Origin: Macrostomum hystrix
Lineage: Eukaryota; Platyhelminthes; Macrostomidae
Assembly (NCBI GenBank): GCA_950097015.1
Contig: CATNEN010000033.1
Location: 868,001 to 932,000 of the forward strand
Length of the DNA: 64,000 nt
Reading direction: 5' to 3'
Both the position numbers and the translations under genes were made by a program. The notes under the pieces are model-generated. The model was not told the origin of the DNA, searched no databases, and saw only the letters and a list, made by a program, of their open reading frames with translations. This document shows positions 9,695 through 21,130 of this stretch, one piece after another (position 1 is the stretch's first letter; each line of letters begins with the position of its first letter).

Positions 9695-11825
9695 GCTGCA
9701 ATTTTTTTTTAATTTACTTGTTAATATCTTGCAATCTCAACTGTGACTGTAAAAAAAGATGATTTTAAGTGATTTTATAGATTTCATGAACACTTAAAAT
9801 TTTAGTTACTTTACTAAGTTTACTTTACCAAAAGATGTGAAGTGTGAAATTAAAGCAAAGAACTCCATTAAAATAATTCATTGAATGAAGCAGTCATGAC
9901 AGTTTCTTTTTTCTAACAGACCCATGAGAAATAGCAATAGATAGCAATGATCATAAAAATATGCTAAGCATCTATATTTACATAATATTTTGCATATATG
10001 TAATTAACAAAAAAGCAACTATAAACAATAGCCTTTGAAATAAAAAACATTGGAATCCAACCTTTTTTATTTTAATAGTTTTTCATATACAACATCAATT
10101 GCATCATTCTAGTTTACTTACTAGTTTAATTGTACAATGTAAAGTTTTAAGTACAAAAGTATATATTTATTACAGATCAAGTGCAGATCAAGAAAAATGT
10201 ATAATTGGCTTTTTAGTATATTTACAAAATAAATAGACACATTAACTCCCATTTTAAAAGATTACCTGTGTAATCAAAAGTTAATATATATTTTATGTTT
10301 TTTTAATTAGGATTGACAATAAAAAATGTAACCACTTCTTAACTCTAAAAACTTTTTTTCATATTTCTAATAAATAGCAAACTATCAAAAAAAGAAGCAC
10401 TAGTGTTCAGGTATATTTTTTAATAACTATTAATAAAAACAAGCAAACAATATCATATTAATTGTTTTAGAAAGGCTTATCAATGTATCCGTTAATTTCA
10501 CTGTGATCCAACACTCTTATTAGGGCGTATCTATTTTAAATATTGTCCTTAAGCGATGAAAGCTACGAAATCGATCTGTATGCCAAGTTTATAGTTTTTA
10601 AACGCACGCAAAACGTTGAATTGACACTTACAAGTGACAAATAATGACATACTTTTCAAAAAGGTCACAAAAAAATTTTTTCTAACGGCCGGTGAGTGAG
10701 TAATTCTTTAATCAGGTTCCACGAAAACAATTATGTTAAATATGTTATGTTATGGTATTTAATTATTTGGCGCGCTGCAATATTCTATCAAAAAAGATTG
10801 CTTTGAGGCTTCAATGTGGCCTCAGTAAAAATATTTCGTTTTACTAACTATTATTAACTCTGGGTTTATAGATTTAGTTTAAACAACTGTTACTACATCA
10901 CAACAACTCGCGGCAATTTAGTTTGTAAATATAGCACTATTTTCCTGCTTATTTCGATTCTGCTTCTTGACTTAAAAAATAATAAGTCAAAGAGAGTGAT
11001 AACAATTTAACAAAAAGCACTTTCGTGGTGTCAATAAGCGAATTATCACTTTGCTAATATTTTCAGCAACTATTGCCTAAGGTTACCTTTCTAGTCATTA
11101 GACTATTATCTGTAGCTAAATCATTCCAATAAAAAGTTTGTGTCGTTTTCTTTTGTATTACCAATGCACTGAGGAGAAAATTTCATTAAAGTTTTCGTTT
11201 GATTCAATTTCTTTTTGGCAGCTTTTGAAGCCGAAGTAAATTATTCATAGTTGTTACCAATCAAAATCTCTTGTGTTGCGTATAGCTTTCTACAGCTTTA
11301 CCCACAAGCTATAGACTTAGTGCATCGTGTATCACGTTTCATCGTTAGTGTAGTCCAGAATTTTTTTGCAGTAGTATACATTTTTAGCTGAAACATCACT
11401 CTTAAAGAGGTAGGATGTAAGTAGCTGAATGTCACTACTAGATCCACTAGATATTCTATTGTAAAATGACTAGTAGATGAAATTTAGATGCATTACAATG
11501 TATTTAAAATGGTACTTAGAACTTTTAAATGTGATCATTTTGCATAAATATAACCAAATTTATGATATGCTTGATAATGTTGATATGGCTGATAAAATAA
11601 ACATTATTGAGAATGGTAATCATCAATTTACTGTAGAAAGTCAATGTTGACTTCCATGCAAAGAGATTCATAGTCTACGTTTTTTAAACAGTTAGAATGT
11701 ATTTTCATGCATCTAGATTTCAAATAGTATGGCAAATAGTAGAGAGTGAGTAATAATAGTAAATATAAGTATGCTAATGATTTCAACTCCTATTCACATT
11801 TTTACTATTAAACGCTCTTTTTCAG
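9695..11825. other. AT-rich region between divergent genes, no gene seen
   Basis: Separates the minus-strand SPATA2-like gene from the plus-strand Pierce gene, so it should hold both promoters. No exon, array or RNA gene was recognised. A TTTTCAG acceptor at 11819-11825 directly precedes the Pierce 5' untranslated bases, implying either a 5' non-coding exon upstream or trans-splicing. Confidence 0.55.
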
Positions 11826-11864
11826 CTCTTTGAACCCCTCAAGCGACAATACAAAGCACCAAAA

Positions 11865-12267
11865 ATGTCCAACGAACCAGCCTCGTCAAGCATGGGTCCA
11901 GGTGGTGTGCCACGAGGAAGCAAAACCTCTCAGTACTACGTTGTAGAAAACATCCCGGATCGATTCGACAATCCAGAGTGGTTCAAGGGCTACGGCAGCA
12001 AGCCGGTGCATCCGATGTACCGGACGACAGCCTCTGACTATGGCAAGATGGCACCAACTGTTCACACAATGCCGACAACTTTCCACCCGGTGTCGCAGAC
12101 TTTCTCAGAGGTAAGAACTCTTATTGGCTGCTGATCTTTGGAAGCGCTATCGAACACACAAAATCGACAAATGCACTATTAACCGGCTACCACTTCAGGC
12201 CCTCGGCAAGTGCGGCATGTACCGCAACATGTCACTCAACACTGGCAAGGAAAGCAAGATTATTTGA
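11865..12267 (+). CDS. PIERCE1: Piercer of microtubule wall (Pierce1/2 family)
   Basis: Two coding exons: 11865-12110 (82 codons, donor GTAAGA) and 12199-12267 (acceptor CTTCAG, 22 codons plus TGA), giving 104 residues. The family signature is clear: SQYYVVENIPDRFDNPEWFK, then GY, HPMYRTTASDYG, APTVHTMPTTFHP and KCGMYRNMSLNTG. Pierce1 (C9orf116) and Pierce2 (C15orf65) are microtubule inner proteins of ciliary doublet A-tubules. The length fits the family. It lies head-to-head with the SPATA2-like gene. A polyadenylation signal AATAAA lies at 12343-12348. I cannot tell Pierce1 from Pierce2, as invertebrates may have one ancestral gene; the symbol is by family. Confidence 0.92.
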
Positions 12268-12342
12268 AGGCCTAGCGAGACGATTCTGTGCTGACCAAAG
12301 ACAAACGCGAATTGCTACTTGACAGATATGGTCCATAATATA

Positions 12343-12348
12343 AATAAA
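12343..12348 (+). terminator. Polyadenylation signal of the Pierce gene
   Basis: AATAAA 76 bases after the Pierce stop codon, on the same strand. The position is suitable for a short 3' untranslated region. Confidence 0.65.
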
Positions 12349-12732
12349 CTTTGTGGAAATTGAACCATCTGATGTTAAGATTTATGCAGGACTCGGGCTT
12401 TTTTATCAGTTAAAGCAAATATTTTCAGCTGTCGAATATCATATAATAAAAGCTATATTTTGATGCGCTGCTAATAAAAAAATAATTTCTGTGATCAGCA
12501 GCATGATTTCTTTGACTTACTCATTCCAGTAAATTACCGATTAAAGTTTTGTTCTCTGATTCGCTAGCCTATCGCCACACTTCCTAACCCGTTGAACGAC
12601 AACCTCATTCCACATGACAACCACCCCAAAATGCAGAATTATTTTGGGCAACCGTTAAAAACAATAATTCTAACAAACGCTCTCTTCAGACAGTAAAAAA
12701 GACGCCAAAACAGCGACCAGCACCCCAGTAGG

Positions 12733-15385
12733 ATGACGGAGTCGATCGCACCGCAGCTGTTGCCTCGGCCGGCCACAGTCGGTTCCATCACCGCCTGCGC
12801 TCGCCTCGGCCGAGTCGTCAGCGAGCCGACTCGGCGGCACCGGAGCCGCCACGGCGGAGCCTCCAGCGCGACTTCAGCAAAGTTTCGTTGCGTACCCACG
12901 CAACCGCAGCCAGAGGTTTGCACAATGCTATAACTTTTTTTATTTTAATTTTTTAATTTTTTAATCTGTTTGCGCTACTTATAGTGGAGTGTTGCGCAGT
13001 TTTGCTAAATAATGAAAAAACTATTTCTTCAGCCAGAGCGCGGTTTCGCACTGCTCTCCGTTCTCAACACCAGACGACGTCGGGACGCTTCGCAGACGCC
13101 GCCGTTGACGTCACCGCTGGACGCCGGACAGCTCTTCGTCGTCGCGGAGCCCGCGGCCACGCCGACAGCTGGCGACCGTCAAGACGCCCTGGTTGGTCAT
13201 CTGCGCGAACGAGTCGACGCTCTGGCGGGCCTCTTGGAAGAGGAGCGCCGGCGTCGGCGGGCGGAAGTTGCTGCGCTGTCAACTGATGCGGCGGAGGCAC
13301 TGGCGCGCCAAGCCCAAATGCAGGAGGCGGAGGCGGCTGAACTGGCGATGCGTCAGCGAGACGAACTGGCTCGAATCGTCGAGAATAATGCCCAGATGGT
13401 AGGGAATCCGAAATTTCACCAAAGCCCCTGAACTTGAATCCCCCGCGAGGCCACATTAATTTTGGAGCAGCTGCAGAGAAAAGGCTTGTAGGGCTTGTTT
13501 TGCAATTAGAGCTCACAATCAAGTCACAGTCAGTGCGTAGACGATTGACAGTGAAAAAGTCCGCACACGTGGCAACGTAGTGTTACATTTTAAGTGCCGC
13601 AAAGTGTAGTGTCAGAGAGTATTCGAGCTAGCTACCTTTAAAACTACAGTGGGCCAGTGCATTTTCTGACCAAGTTACGTCACACCCCACCAGCTGCAGG
13701 AGGCGGCCAGTCGTCGGCGAGAGTCGCTCCGCAAGCTCGAATCCAGAATCGAATACCTGGACGGCAGGATTTCACACCTTTGTACAGGCCAGCGGGCGTC
13801 GATTCGAAGCGCTCTGGTCGGAGCATGCAACTCAACTTTCAGCTGACTGCGAGGCTGTCACCGCGCGGCTTGTTGAATCAGCTGCTGTCAAGACGGCTCG
13901 CGAGACGGTCGAGCGGCTGGCAGAGCTGCGTGCCCGAAATGCGGCGTCCACAGAGCGCCTGCGCCGGTGTCAGGCAGAGGAAATGACCGAGGCGCGAGAG
14001 GCGCGGGCAAAGGACGAGGCCACGCTGCAGCGACTGGAGGCTACTAGCGAGCAAGTCAAGGTGGGATTTGAGGATCTGACATTCGCCACACTCAATGAAC
14101 TCACCACATCCTCAATGAACTCACCATATCCTCAATGAACTCACCACATCCTCAATGAACTCACCACATCCTCAATGAACTCACCACATCCTCAATGAAC
14201 TCACCACACTCAATGAACTCACCACATCCTCAATGAACTCACCACATCCTCAATGAACTCACCACATCCTCAATGAACTCACCACATCCTCAATGAACTC
14301 ACCAAATCCTCAATGAACTTACCACACTCAATGAACGAACTCACCTTGAGTTACTTGACTTAGCTGCAGGGCGGTCCGAAGACACAGCGATGAGGTGGGA
14401 GTCGCCCATGTCGCTAATCCCTGAAGACCCGCTCAGGCGATGGCGCGGGGCCTGTCAGGGAGGTCAGCAGGTCCTCTCTGCAGCGTGTTCTTATGGGAAG
14501 AAATCAGTTCGTCTGGTAGCCCGCAGTAATCGGACGATCCGTGGGATGTTCTCGGGTCTGCAAACACCATCAATGGATGGGTTTGGACCGAGGCAGCAGA
14601 GCCGGTCTCTGTTAAGGGCAGGCAATGGCAGACGAAGTGCTGGGCATCTTCGTTCTCAAGGCCACAGAGATGGCAGAGCTCACTCCGATGGCAGACCCGC
14701 AAAGGAAACAGTGCCTGGCAAAGCAGCCGTGACCAGTGAAGGTCATAGATAAGGCCCGAATATCCTACCAGTTTTGGTTCAGGAGGATGTTTCTGAGCCT
14801 CCTGGAGGGGCGCGGGACAGCCGCTCTAGATTGGCGGCAGTTTGGGGTGTTGGCCCAACGGTCCCATATGCATGTAGGTTGCATTTGCCCATGCAGTTAT
14901 TAATCTGGCGATTTATGACAGTGGTTGGGATGGCCCGGCGAGGGTCACATGAAAGAGCTCTGCCTCCTTGTTTGGAAATGCCGTCAGCGTGCTCTTTTTG
15001 GGAGTGTTTGGTTCAAATTTTTCGACCCGTATTATGAAATTTTATGTACTATTGTTAGAAAATTGAAGGTAAGGTCATGTACGATCGAGCGAATCCTCTG
15101 AGTGTCTAAAATACGAGTATTAAATAATTCATCACCCGCCTACAGGAGCGGCAATCCCAGCTTCAATCGCTGCGCCGTCAGCTGGAGTCTAGAGCTCGCG
15201 AACTTCGCGAGGCCCGACGCCAGCTTGCCGAGGCTCAGTCGGAGCTGCAGGCGGCGCAGTCTGCCGCAGCAGTCGAGGGCGCCGACTCCGCAGCCGGGCG
15301 TCTGGCAGAAGTCGAGGCGGCCTGGCAGGAGCGACTAACTCGGCAGCGACGTGAGCTAGAGGAGCTTCGCCAAGCCTGCGAGGAG
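12733..15385 (+). CDS. Coiled-coil protein, possibly FLACC1-like (partial, one frameshift)
   Basis: Exons 12733-12915 (ATG), 13033-13398, 13700-14060 and 15146-15385 are all phase 0 with good GT-AG sites. The protein has a basic, disordered N-terminus with ERGFALLSVLNTRRRR at the start of exon 2. A long Ala/Glu/Arg/Leu coiled coil follows (for example LRERVDALAGLLEEERRRRR, RRQLESRARELREARRQLAE). Exon 3 is 361 bases, one more than a multiple of three. Its first part reads as coiled coil in one frame and the remainder (RRFEALWSEHATQLSADCEA) in the next, so one surplus base near 13777-13785 breaks the frame. The arrangement recalls flagellum-associated FLACC1, but coiled coils are poor evidence. 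The 3' end is missing; 18724-18858 may be the next exon. Introns hold SINE, satellite and LINE debris. Confidence 0.55.
13425..13580 (+). mobile_element. SINE copy (tRNA-derived family), diverged
   Basis: TTGAATC, then CGAGGCCACATT, GGCTTGTAGGGCTTGTTTTG and CAATT align in order with 19195-19275 of the reference copy. They are followed by a related tail (GTGCGTAGACGATTGACAGT). The tRNA-like head is mostly missing. It is intronic in the coiled-coil gene. Confidence 0.6.
14086..14345 (+). repeat. 20-bp minisatellite, ~12 copies
   Basis: Unit CCTCAATGAACTCACCACAT with some shortened copies (CTCAATGAACTCACCACA). It starts 26 bp after the donor of the coiled-coil exon ending at 14060. Isolated unit fragments (CTCAATGAA) reappear near 15538-15554. 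Confidence 0.95.
14400..14990 (-). mobile_element. Non-LTR retrotransposon (LINE) 3'-end remnant
   Basis: On the minus strand, about 14433-14760 encodes LLCQALFPLRVCHRSELCHL, then CGLENEDAQHFVCHCLPL. This is the Cys/His cluster (CxxC, H, C) found downstream of reverse transcriptase in many non-LTR elements. Coding-like sequence continues upstream to about 14990 but with frame changes. No RT catalytic motif is present, so this is a 5'-truncated, decayed copy inside an intron of the coiled-coil gene. Confidence 0.6.
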
Positions 15386-16620
15386 GTAGGCGTCCAAATT
15401 CCACCGCCGCCGAGTTTTGAAGGGCCGAACGCGACGCCGAGACAGAGACGAGCGAGCTTCCCCGCTTCGTCTTTAGAATGTCGCAAATAGATGCGTGACT
15501 TCACCAGCGATTGGTTTTAACAGATAAGCTTGGGTACTCAATGAACTCAATGAACGCCAGTCACCTGAGCTTGGAGTACCCCTGCTTGAGAGGTCCAACG
15601 AGCCTTTTTAAGTGCGCATCGCCTCAGAGAATTCTGGTCTATATTATTTTTATCTCTTTGTTGACATCCATCTAATGTCCAGCTACATTTAGAGCATGAA
15701 TGTACATTTGATTAGACAGTGTAAGCCGGTGCCTCGTTAAAGTCTACCCGCCAAAGTGTCCACCTCACACCGCGCCTTTATGTGACGCTTGGTGTACATT
15801 GCCCCGGAATGAACGGATTGTCTATGGCTCCATCAAAATTTCTACCCCATCAGCACACCCACCTCACGCCGCCAAGCCTGTCCTCCTACTAGCGAGCTCC
15901 AGTTTGTGTCGCTTTTTATGTTTTGACATAATTTTGACTAGCAGATTTAACTTCAGTTCTCAAAAGTGCTTCATGTCCTCATTTGTAGCTTTTTTAAACG
16001 GAATGTAACGTAACTATTTTTTTCCTAAATCGAGTTAAATCGAATAACCTAGCAGATTATTCTATTGCCTTTCTTGAAATCTCGAATGTGCTTACGAGTA
16101 CATTTTTATTTGATGCTCAAATATTGTAGAAATAGTGTAACTATCAGATCTTATAATGTTCTTAGACTTTCTATTGCAAATCGAAAGAACCAAAAAGGTA
16201 CGCTTTCTCGTAGCATTTCTGTTAACTTTGCTTCATTCGCAACAAATTTTTGTCACTCTTCCCATAAAAAGCAGTTTAGTTTTCGTAGCTTTTTCATTCC
16301 CACCGTGTCGCGTGCTGCCGCTTTCAGGTGGTTTATTTTCATTTTCTCACAGATGCGTTTTTGCCCTACTCTGTTCCAATATTTGTTGCCATGGCAACCG
16401 TGATCCGAGATACACGCTGCTCACTTCCTCATTGCGAAATGTTTTGTATTTGAAAGTCTCTATTGGACTTAATGGCTTTGCTCTGAGCATAAATACACCC
16501 TTAGCAAACAGCTTTTGTAGTAATTTTCTCTTGCAGTCGCTTTTAGAAGCAAACGGAGACTGCGTGATGTTCTTTTATCAGATAATTTATACTCAACCAA
16601 AACTTGTGATTCAGCACTCA
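15386..16620. other. Intron or intergenic DNA without a supported gene
   Basis: Follows the donor at 15386 (GTAGGC). Short open frames near 16065-16854 have no recognisable similarity and end in repeat sequence. No RNA gene was seen. Confidence 0.45.
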
Positions 16621-16621
16621 A

Positions 16622-16755
16622 TCGGCGTCGCCCACCGTCGCCTACCGTCGCCCACCGTAGCCTACCGTCGCCTACCGTCGCCTACCGTCGCCCACCGTCA
16701 TCCACCGTCATCCACCGTCATCCACCGTCGCCCAGGGTCGTCCATTATCGCCTAC
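16622..16755 (+). repeat. 10-bp minisatellite
   Basis: About 13 degenerate copies of CGTCGCCCAC / CGTCGCCTAC / CGTCATCCAC. Confidence 0.85.
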
Positions 16756-17284
16756 AGCCGACCAATGACCCCTAAAAGCTTTAACTGGTTCATGAGCTGG
16801 ACTATTATGTCAAGCCAGATAAATAGGTTCAACCATATTATTATGAAGCATTGAGTTCTCTCTGGAGAGCCTTAGCTGTAGTGTTCTGTGGAAGCATCAG
16901 AGGTTCACAACTTTGAGTTCGCGTGACTAGGAGTTCAGAGTCAACTCAAGCGGAGAGTCCGAATTCGCGACTTCCGGGTACAATGCTCCGCCCATCCTGC
17001 TGGCGACCCAGCTCACACACCTGCCCGGCTCCACCCCGGTAACTCCTCGCACTTCCTATCGGTGTGCAAGAGGAAGCGGCGACGCTATCGCCTGACTGAA
17101 CAAGCTCAACTAGAATCCTATTTTCAGCGCTCAATGGGCGTTAACAATGCTCCATCATTGACACTGGCGAGGAGCTCAAATATATCAAACTCTCTCAATA
17201 CATCTTTGAGTCTCCACTAACTCCAGCTGGATCCACATGACACCACTCGGGCTTCAGTTAGTCACTGGCCCTTCAGCCCCTGTT
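16756..17284. other. No gene seen
   Basis: Moderately GC-rich unique sequence with short open frames only and no paired splice sites that I can support. Confidence 0.45.
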
Positions 17285-17475
17285 TCCTGTGTCCTTACAC
17301 CCGGTACTTCAGGTTCTCTTGTGTCCTTACACCCGGTACTTCAGGTTCTCTTGTGTCCTTACACCCGGTACTTCAGGTTCTCTTGTGTCCTTACACCCGG
17401 TACTTCAGGTTCTCTTGTGTCCTTACACCCGGTACTTCAGGTTCTCTTGTGTCCTTACACCCGGTACTTCAGGGT
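17285..17475 (+). repeat. 32-bp minisatellite, ~6 copies
   Basis: Near-identical units containing CCTTACACCCGGTACTTCAG followed by GTTCTCTTGTGT. It is highly homogeneous, suggesting recent amplification. Confidence 0.95.
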
Positions 17476-18723
17476 CTCCTGTGCCTAGTTGAGTTTAGTT
17501 CGGGTTTCCATGGGCGGACAACTTCCAGGAGAAAGTAATCTTTAGAGGCTTAGCTTTATCGGTCCAATCAGGCACAATGTGTCTGCCCTGGTAGTCCACA
17601 AAGGGCCGCGTCATTAACAACCAGCTGCGGCAGCTTGGCCTTCCAAGTTTGAAACTTCCTGGATTTTTTCCTATTTTTCTCGCTCACACAAACTCAAGCA
17701 AGGGCCTTTCATTGAATCTTCCACACCGGAAGCCTGTGGCGAGTGAGAGATTGTGAATTTGACATAATCTGAGATGCGAAGGCCCAGAAGAGGTGGGCCC
17801 ATTGTGCCGCGGACTGCATGGGAAGTGGATTGTCGTGTTGGTCTTTGGCGCCAAGTTGGTTGGGGGTGGCGTCCTGGAACACCAGACTGTTCTCAGGTTG
17901 AGCTCCGAAATTCTTTTATCTCCTCACAAGAGCTGTTCCCACCAACAACACCCTGGCCTCGCACACACACCCAGCTTATCCTGCTTCAAATAATTCTTTG
18001 GCGAGTCAGAGCGCGAACACAGCTGCTGTGACAAGGGTGGACCAAAAAATAGTTCCGCTCTCGGTTAGATCATGGCTTTTGAGATGCAAAAACTATCCCC
18101 ATAACCGATTTTTCTGATTTTCTAATTTCCAATGATCATTTTGGTGTCCCCACAAAACTCCCATTTTCCGGACTGGCTGTCCCGAAAATACACTGGGCAG
18201 ATAGGAAATTCTAACGCACCGCTTGAAAAAAAATCAATGGCTTTTCACATTCAGCGTCTTTTCAAAGCTGAAAAAACAATAATCTTCAAGAAAACAAACT
18301 GACAGACAGATCTAAATCAGTTGAAACTCACTTGTAACAGTCTCCAGTACAACTTACCCAGTTATATCAGTGGACTCAAAACGATATCTTATGCCACCCT
18401 TCGCCAGAGTTTGCAACGTATCGCCGGCCTTGTTTATTGGTCTCGCAGGCTTCCAAGGTGGCACGCTAACCCCCCGCCAAAGATTTGGAAAAAAAAGAGA
18501 TGAAAGACTCTGGTAGGACAGGTCGGAAATGCTGCCTCCCCAACGAATGCAGTGCCGTTGGGAGCCTGAAAGACTGCCAACCGCACACAAAGGGACCCGT
18601 GTGTGTCCCGGTGCCCATCCAGCTCCTTGGATCCGACTTCCACAAGTCGTAAGTCATGTCACCGGAGTTCCCTCCACCCGTTTCTCCCTCCCTCCCCTAC
18701 CCCTTACCTGTCTCTGCCGCCAG
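17476..18723. other. No supported gene
   Basis: Unique sequence with several short open frames on both strands and no recognised domain. A strong polypyrimidine tract at about 18665-18720 leads to the CCAG acceptor of the candidate exon at 18724. Confidence 0.4.
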
Positions 18724-18858
18724 CCTTCTTGCGATACAAATTCTGACAATCTCGGTGAGGCCGTGCGGGAGCTGACGGAGGCGCTTTTGCATTTCTCTGG
18801 CATCTGGCATCTCTGTCTCTTAGTTGAGGGCCGCAGCAGAGCTTTACTCAGCAAAAAG
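18724..18858 (+). CDS. Candidate internal exon, 45 codons
   Basis: Preceded by a long pyrimidine tract and GCCAG, and followed by AAAAAG/GTGAGC. The 135 bases are open in phase 0 at both ends, matching the phase of every exon of the upstream coiled-coil gene, so it could be its next exon. The product has a short helical-looking segment around LGEAVRELTEALLHF. There is no family match. The evidence is splice context only. Confidence 0.3.
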
Positions 18859-18984
18859 GTGAGCAGCTCATTGATTGCTTTGAAACTAATGCACGCTCAT
18901 ATAGATTGTTTCTGTTCAAATTCAATTTCGTCGTCTCTTCCCGTTACCTATCACTCACACTTCGAAAAGTCTGCGTCGAAACTC

Positions 18985-19137
18985 GATCGGAATTATTTCG
19001 CGATAGCAGTAAAATCGATCGATAATCTATGGCAATTACTAGAAATTCGATCGATAATCTATTGCGTTAACTGAAACTTCGATCGATAATCTATGGCAAT
19101 TACTGGAAAAACGATCGATAATCTAAGACGTTAACAG
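18985..19137 (+). repeat. Diverged 32-34 bp satellite containing TCGATCGATA
   Basis: About four to five copies with the core CGATCGATAATCTATGGC. It is the older left part of the array that resumes at 19465. The SINE at 19138 separates the two parts. Confidence 0.85.
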
Positions 19138-19370
19138 AGGGTGAGTGGCAGAGCTGGTCTAACGTGTTTGCCTCTAGCACCAAGGTCCCTGAGCTCGATT
19201 CCGCGACGAGGCCACATTCATTTGGGGCGCAGTGGCGGAGAGAAGGTTTGGGAGCTTGTCTTGCAATTTGCGCCCTTGAGGCCCAACCTCCAAGGCAGAG
19301 TGAAAGACAAAGTGCACGCTGCTTGACGATGAGAAAGTCAGGGCAGATGTACACACCTGCGTGAGCTACA
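19138..19370 (+). mobile_element. tRNA-derived SINE, best-preserved copy
   Basis: The head resembles a tRNA gene: an A-box-like GTGGCAGAGCTGG (19144-19156) and a B-box-like GAGCTCGATTCC (19191-19202), about 35 bp apart. A non-tRNA body of about 170 bp follows. Parts of this sequence recur at 4384-4560, 13425-13580, 34150-34225 (reverse) and 43110-43450 (reverse), showing a dispersed family. It is inserted within the TCGATCGA satellite. No poly(A) tail is obvious. Confidence 0.75.
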
Positions 19371-19464
19371 CACAATCGATATTCCAATTTAGAGATCCAA
19401 ATAATCTATCTATTTTTAGATTAACAGAAAAATAGACATGTCCATATACATGCAGATCTGACTC

Positions 19465-19885
19465 GATCGGTATTCTGTGGCGTAAATGATAACCTCAATC
19501 GATATTCTGTGTCGTAACTGATAAACACGATCGATATTCTGCAGCGTAACTGATAAACTCGATCGATATTCTGCAGCGTAAATGATAAACTCGATCGATA
19601 TTCTGTGTCGTAACTGATAAACTCGATCGATATTCTGTGGCGTAAATGATAACCTCGATCGATATTCTGTGTCGTAACTGATAAACACGATCGATATTCT
19701 GCAGCGTAACTGATAAACTCGATCGATATTCTGTGTCGTAACTGATAAACTCGATCGATATTCTGTGTCGTAAATGATAAACTCGATCGATATTCTGTGT
19801 CGTAACTGATAAACACGATCGATATTCTGCAGCGTAACTGATAAACTCGATCGATATTCTGTGTCGTAAGTGAGAAACTCGATCG
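19465..19885 (+). repeat. 32-bp satellite, ~13 copies
   Basis: The unit includes ACTCGATCGATATTCTGTG and TCGTAACTGATAA. Variants alternate CTGTGTCG and CTGCAGCG. Each unit holds the 8-bp palindrome TCGATCGA. Confidence 0.95.
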
Positions 19886-20344
19886 ATAATCCTGGCTAAT
19901 GGCCAATTTTTTTATCTTCTGATTTATTAAGCGCTCGCACAAGGCCAAATCATATCTGCGAAGTGAAGATGCTTGAATTGGCAGCCAGCCATTTTGGGCA
20001 AACCAAATCTAAAAAGCTGTCAATCACTGTCTTCTCAAGCATTCGTTGCACAAGAAGAATTGAAAGCCTGGAACAGTTTTAACATACGCGAATTTGCTTC
20101 AACTTATCCTAAATCCAAACTAGCTCGTAGTATTCGTTTTACTGGTCTTATTTACGGACGAAAATGTAATCTTGCTCAAAATAGACAAACGGTACGTATA
20201 ATGCAGAATTGTCGAAATTTCCAAAAACTTTTTATAAACAACATTACTTCTAGTAGTAGGAAAGCAGAATCAAAGAGACAACAAGTATTCAAGTATCAAG
20301 TCTCAAGTATTGACAGCGGAGAGAGGACACGGATAATTTCCAGA
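19886..20344. other. No supported gene
   Basis: An open frame at 19973-20356 runs into the next array. It shows no recognised domain and is considered chance. Confidence 0.4.
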
Positions 20345-21130
20345 GGGGGGAGCTAGATAAAGGAGAGATGAGACAAAGGAGAGATGAGACAGGGGAGAGA
20401 TGAGACAGGGGCGAGATGAGACAGCGGCGAGATGAGACAGGGGATAAAGGAGACAGGGGCGAGATGAGACAGGGGATAAAGGAGACGGGGCGAGATGAGA
20501 CAGGAGATGGGGAGGTGAGACAAGGGAGGGGTGAGACTGGGGATAGGTGAGACAGGGGAGAGGTGAGACAGGGGAGAGGTGAGACAGGGGATAAAGGAGA
20601 CAGGGGAGTGATGAGAAAGTGGAGATATGAGACAGGGAGAGGTGAGACAGGGGATAAAGGAGACAGGGGCGAGATGAGACAGGGGATAAAGAAGACAGGG
20701 TGATGAGAAAGTGGAGATATGAGACAGGGAGAGGTGAGACAGGGGCGAGGTGAGACATGGGCGAGATGAGACAGGGGATAAAGGAGACAGGGGCGAGATG
20801 AGACAGGGGATAAAGGAGACAGGGGCGAGATGAGACAGGAGATGGGGAGGTGAGACAAGGGAGGGGTGAGACTGGGGATAGGTGAGACAGGGGAGAGGTG
20901 AGACAGGGGAGAGGTGAGACAGGGGAGAGTTGAGACTGGGGAAAGGTGAGACAGGGGAGAGATGAGACAGGGGAGAGGTGAGACAGGGGAGAGGTGAGAC
21001 AGGGGAGAGGTGAGACAGGGGAGAGGTGAGACAGGGGAGAGGTGAGACAGGGGAGAGGTGAGACAGGGGAGAGGTGAGACAGGGGAGAGGTGAGACAGGG
21101 GAGAGGTGAGACAGGGGAGAGGTGAGACGA
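20345..21130 (+). repeat. 16-bp purine-rich minisatellite, ~49 copies
   Basis: Unit GAGACAGGGGAGAGGT, with internal blocks of GAGACAGGGGATAAAG. Homogeneous toward 20960-21130 and more varied on the left. The plus strand is mostly purine with a GGGG run in most units. Long open frames on the minus strand (Ser/Pro/Leu/Cys repeats) are products of the repeat. Confidence 0.97.

Noticed and set aside
19141-19215. tRNA gene
   Set aside because: A- and B-box-like motifs are present but no complete cloverleaf or acceptor stem; the body continues as a dispersed repeat, so it is a SINE head.
19973-20356. 127-residue plus-strand frame with a GTACGT donor-like site
   Set aside because: No recognised domain, no convincing acceptor, and the frame ends in the 16-bp array.
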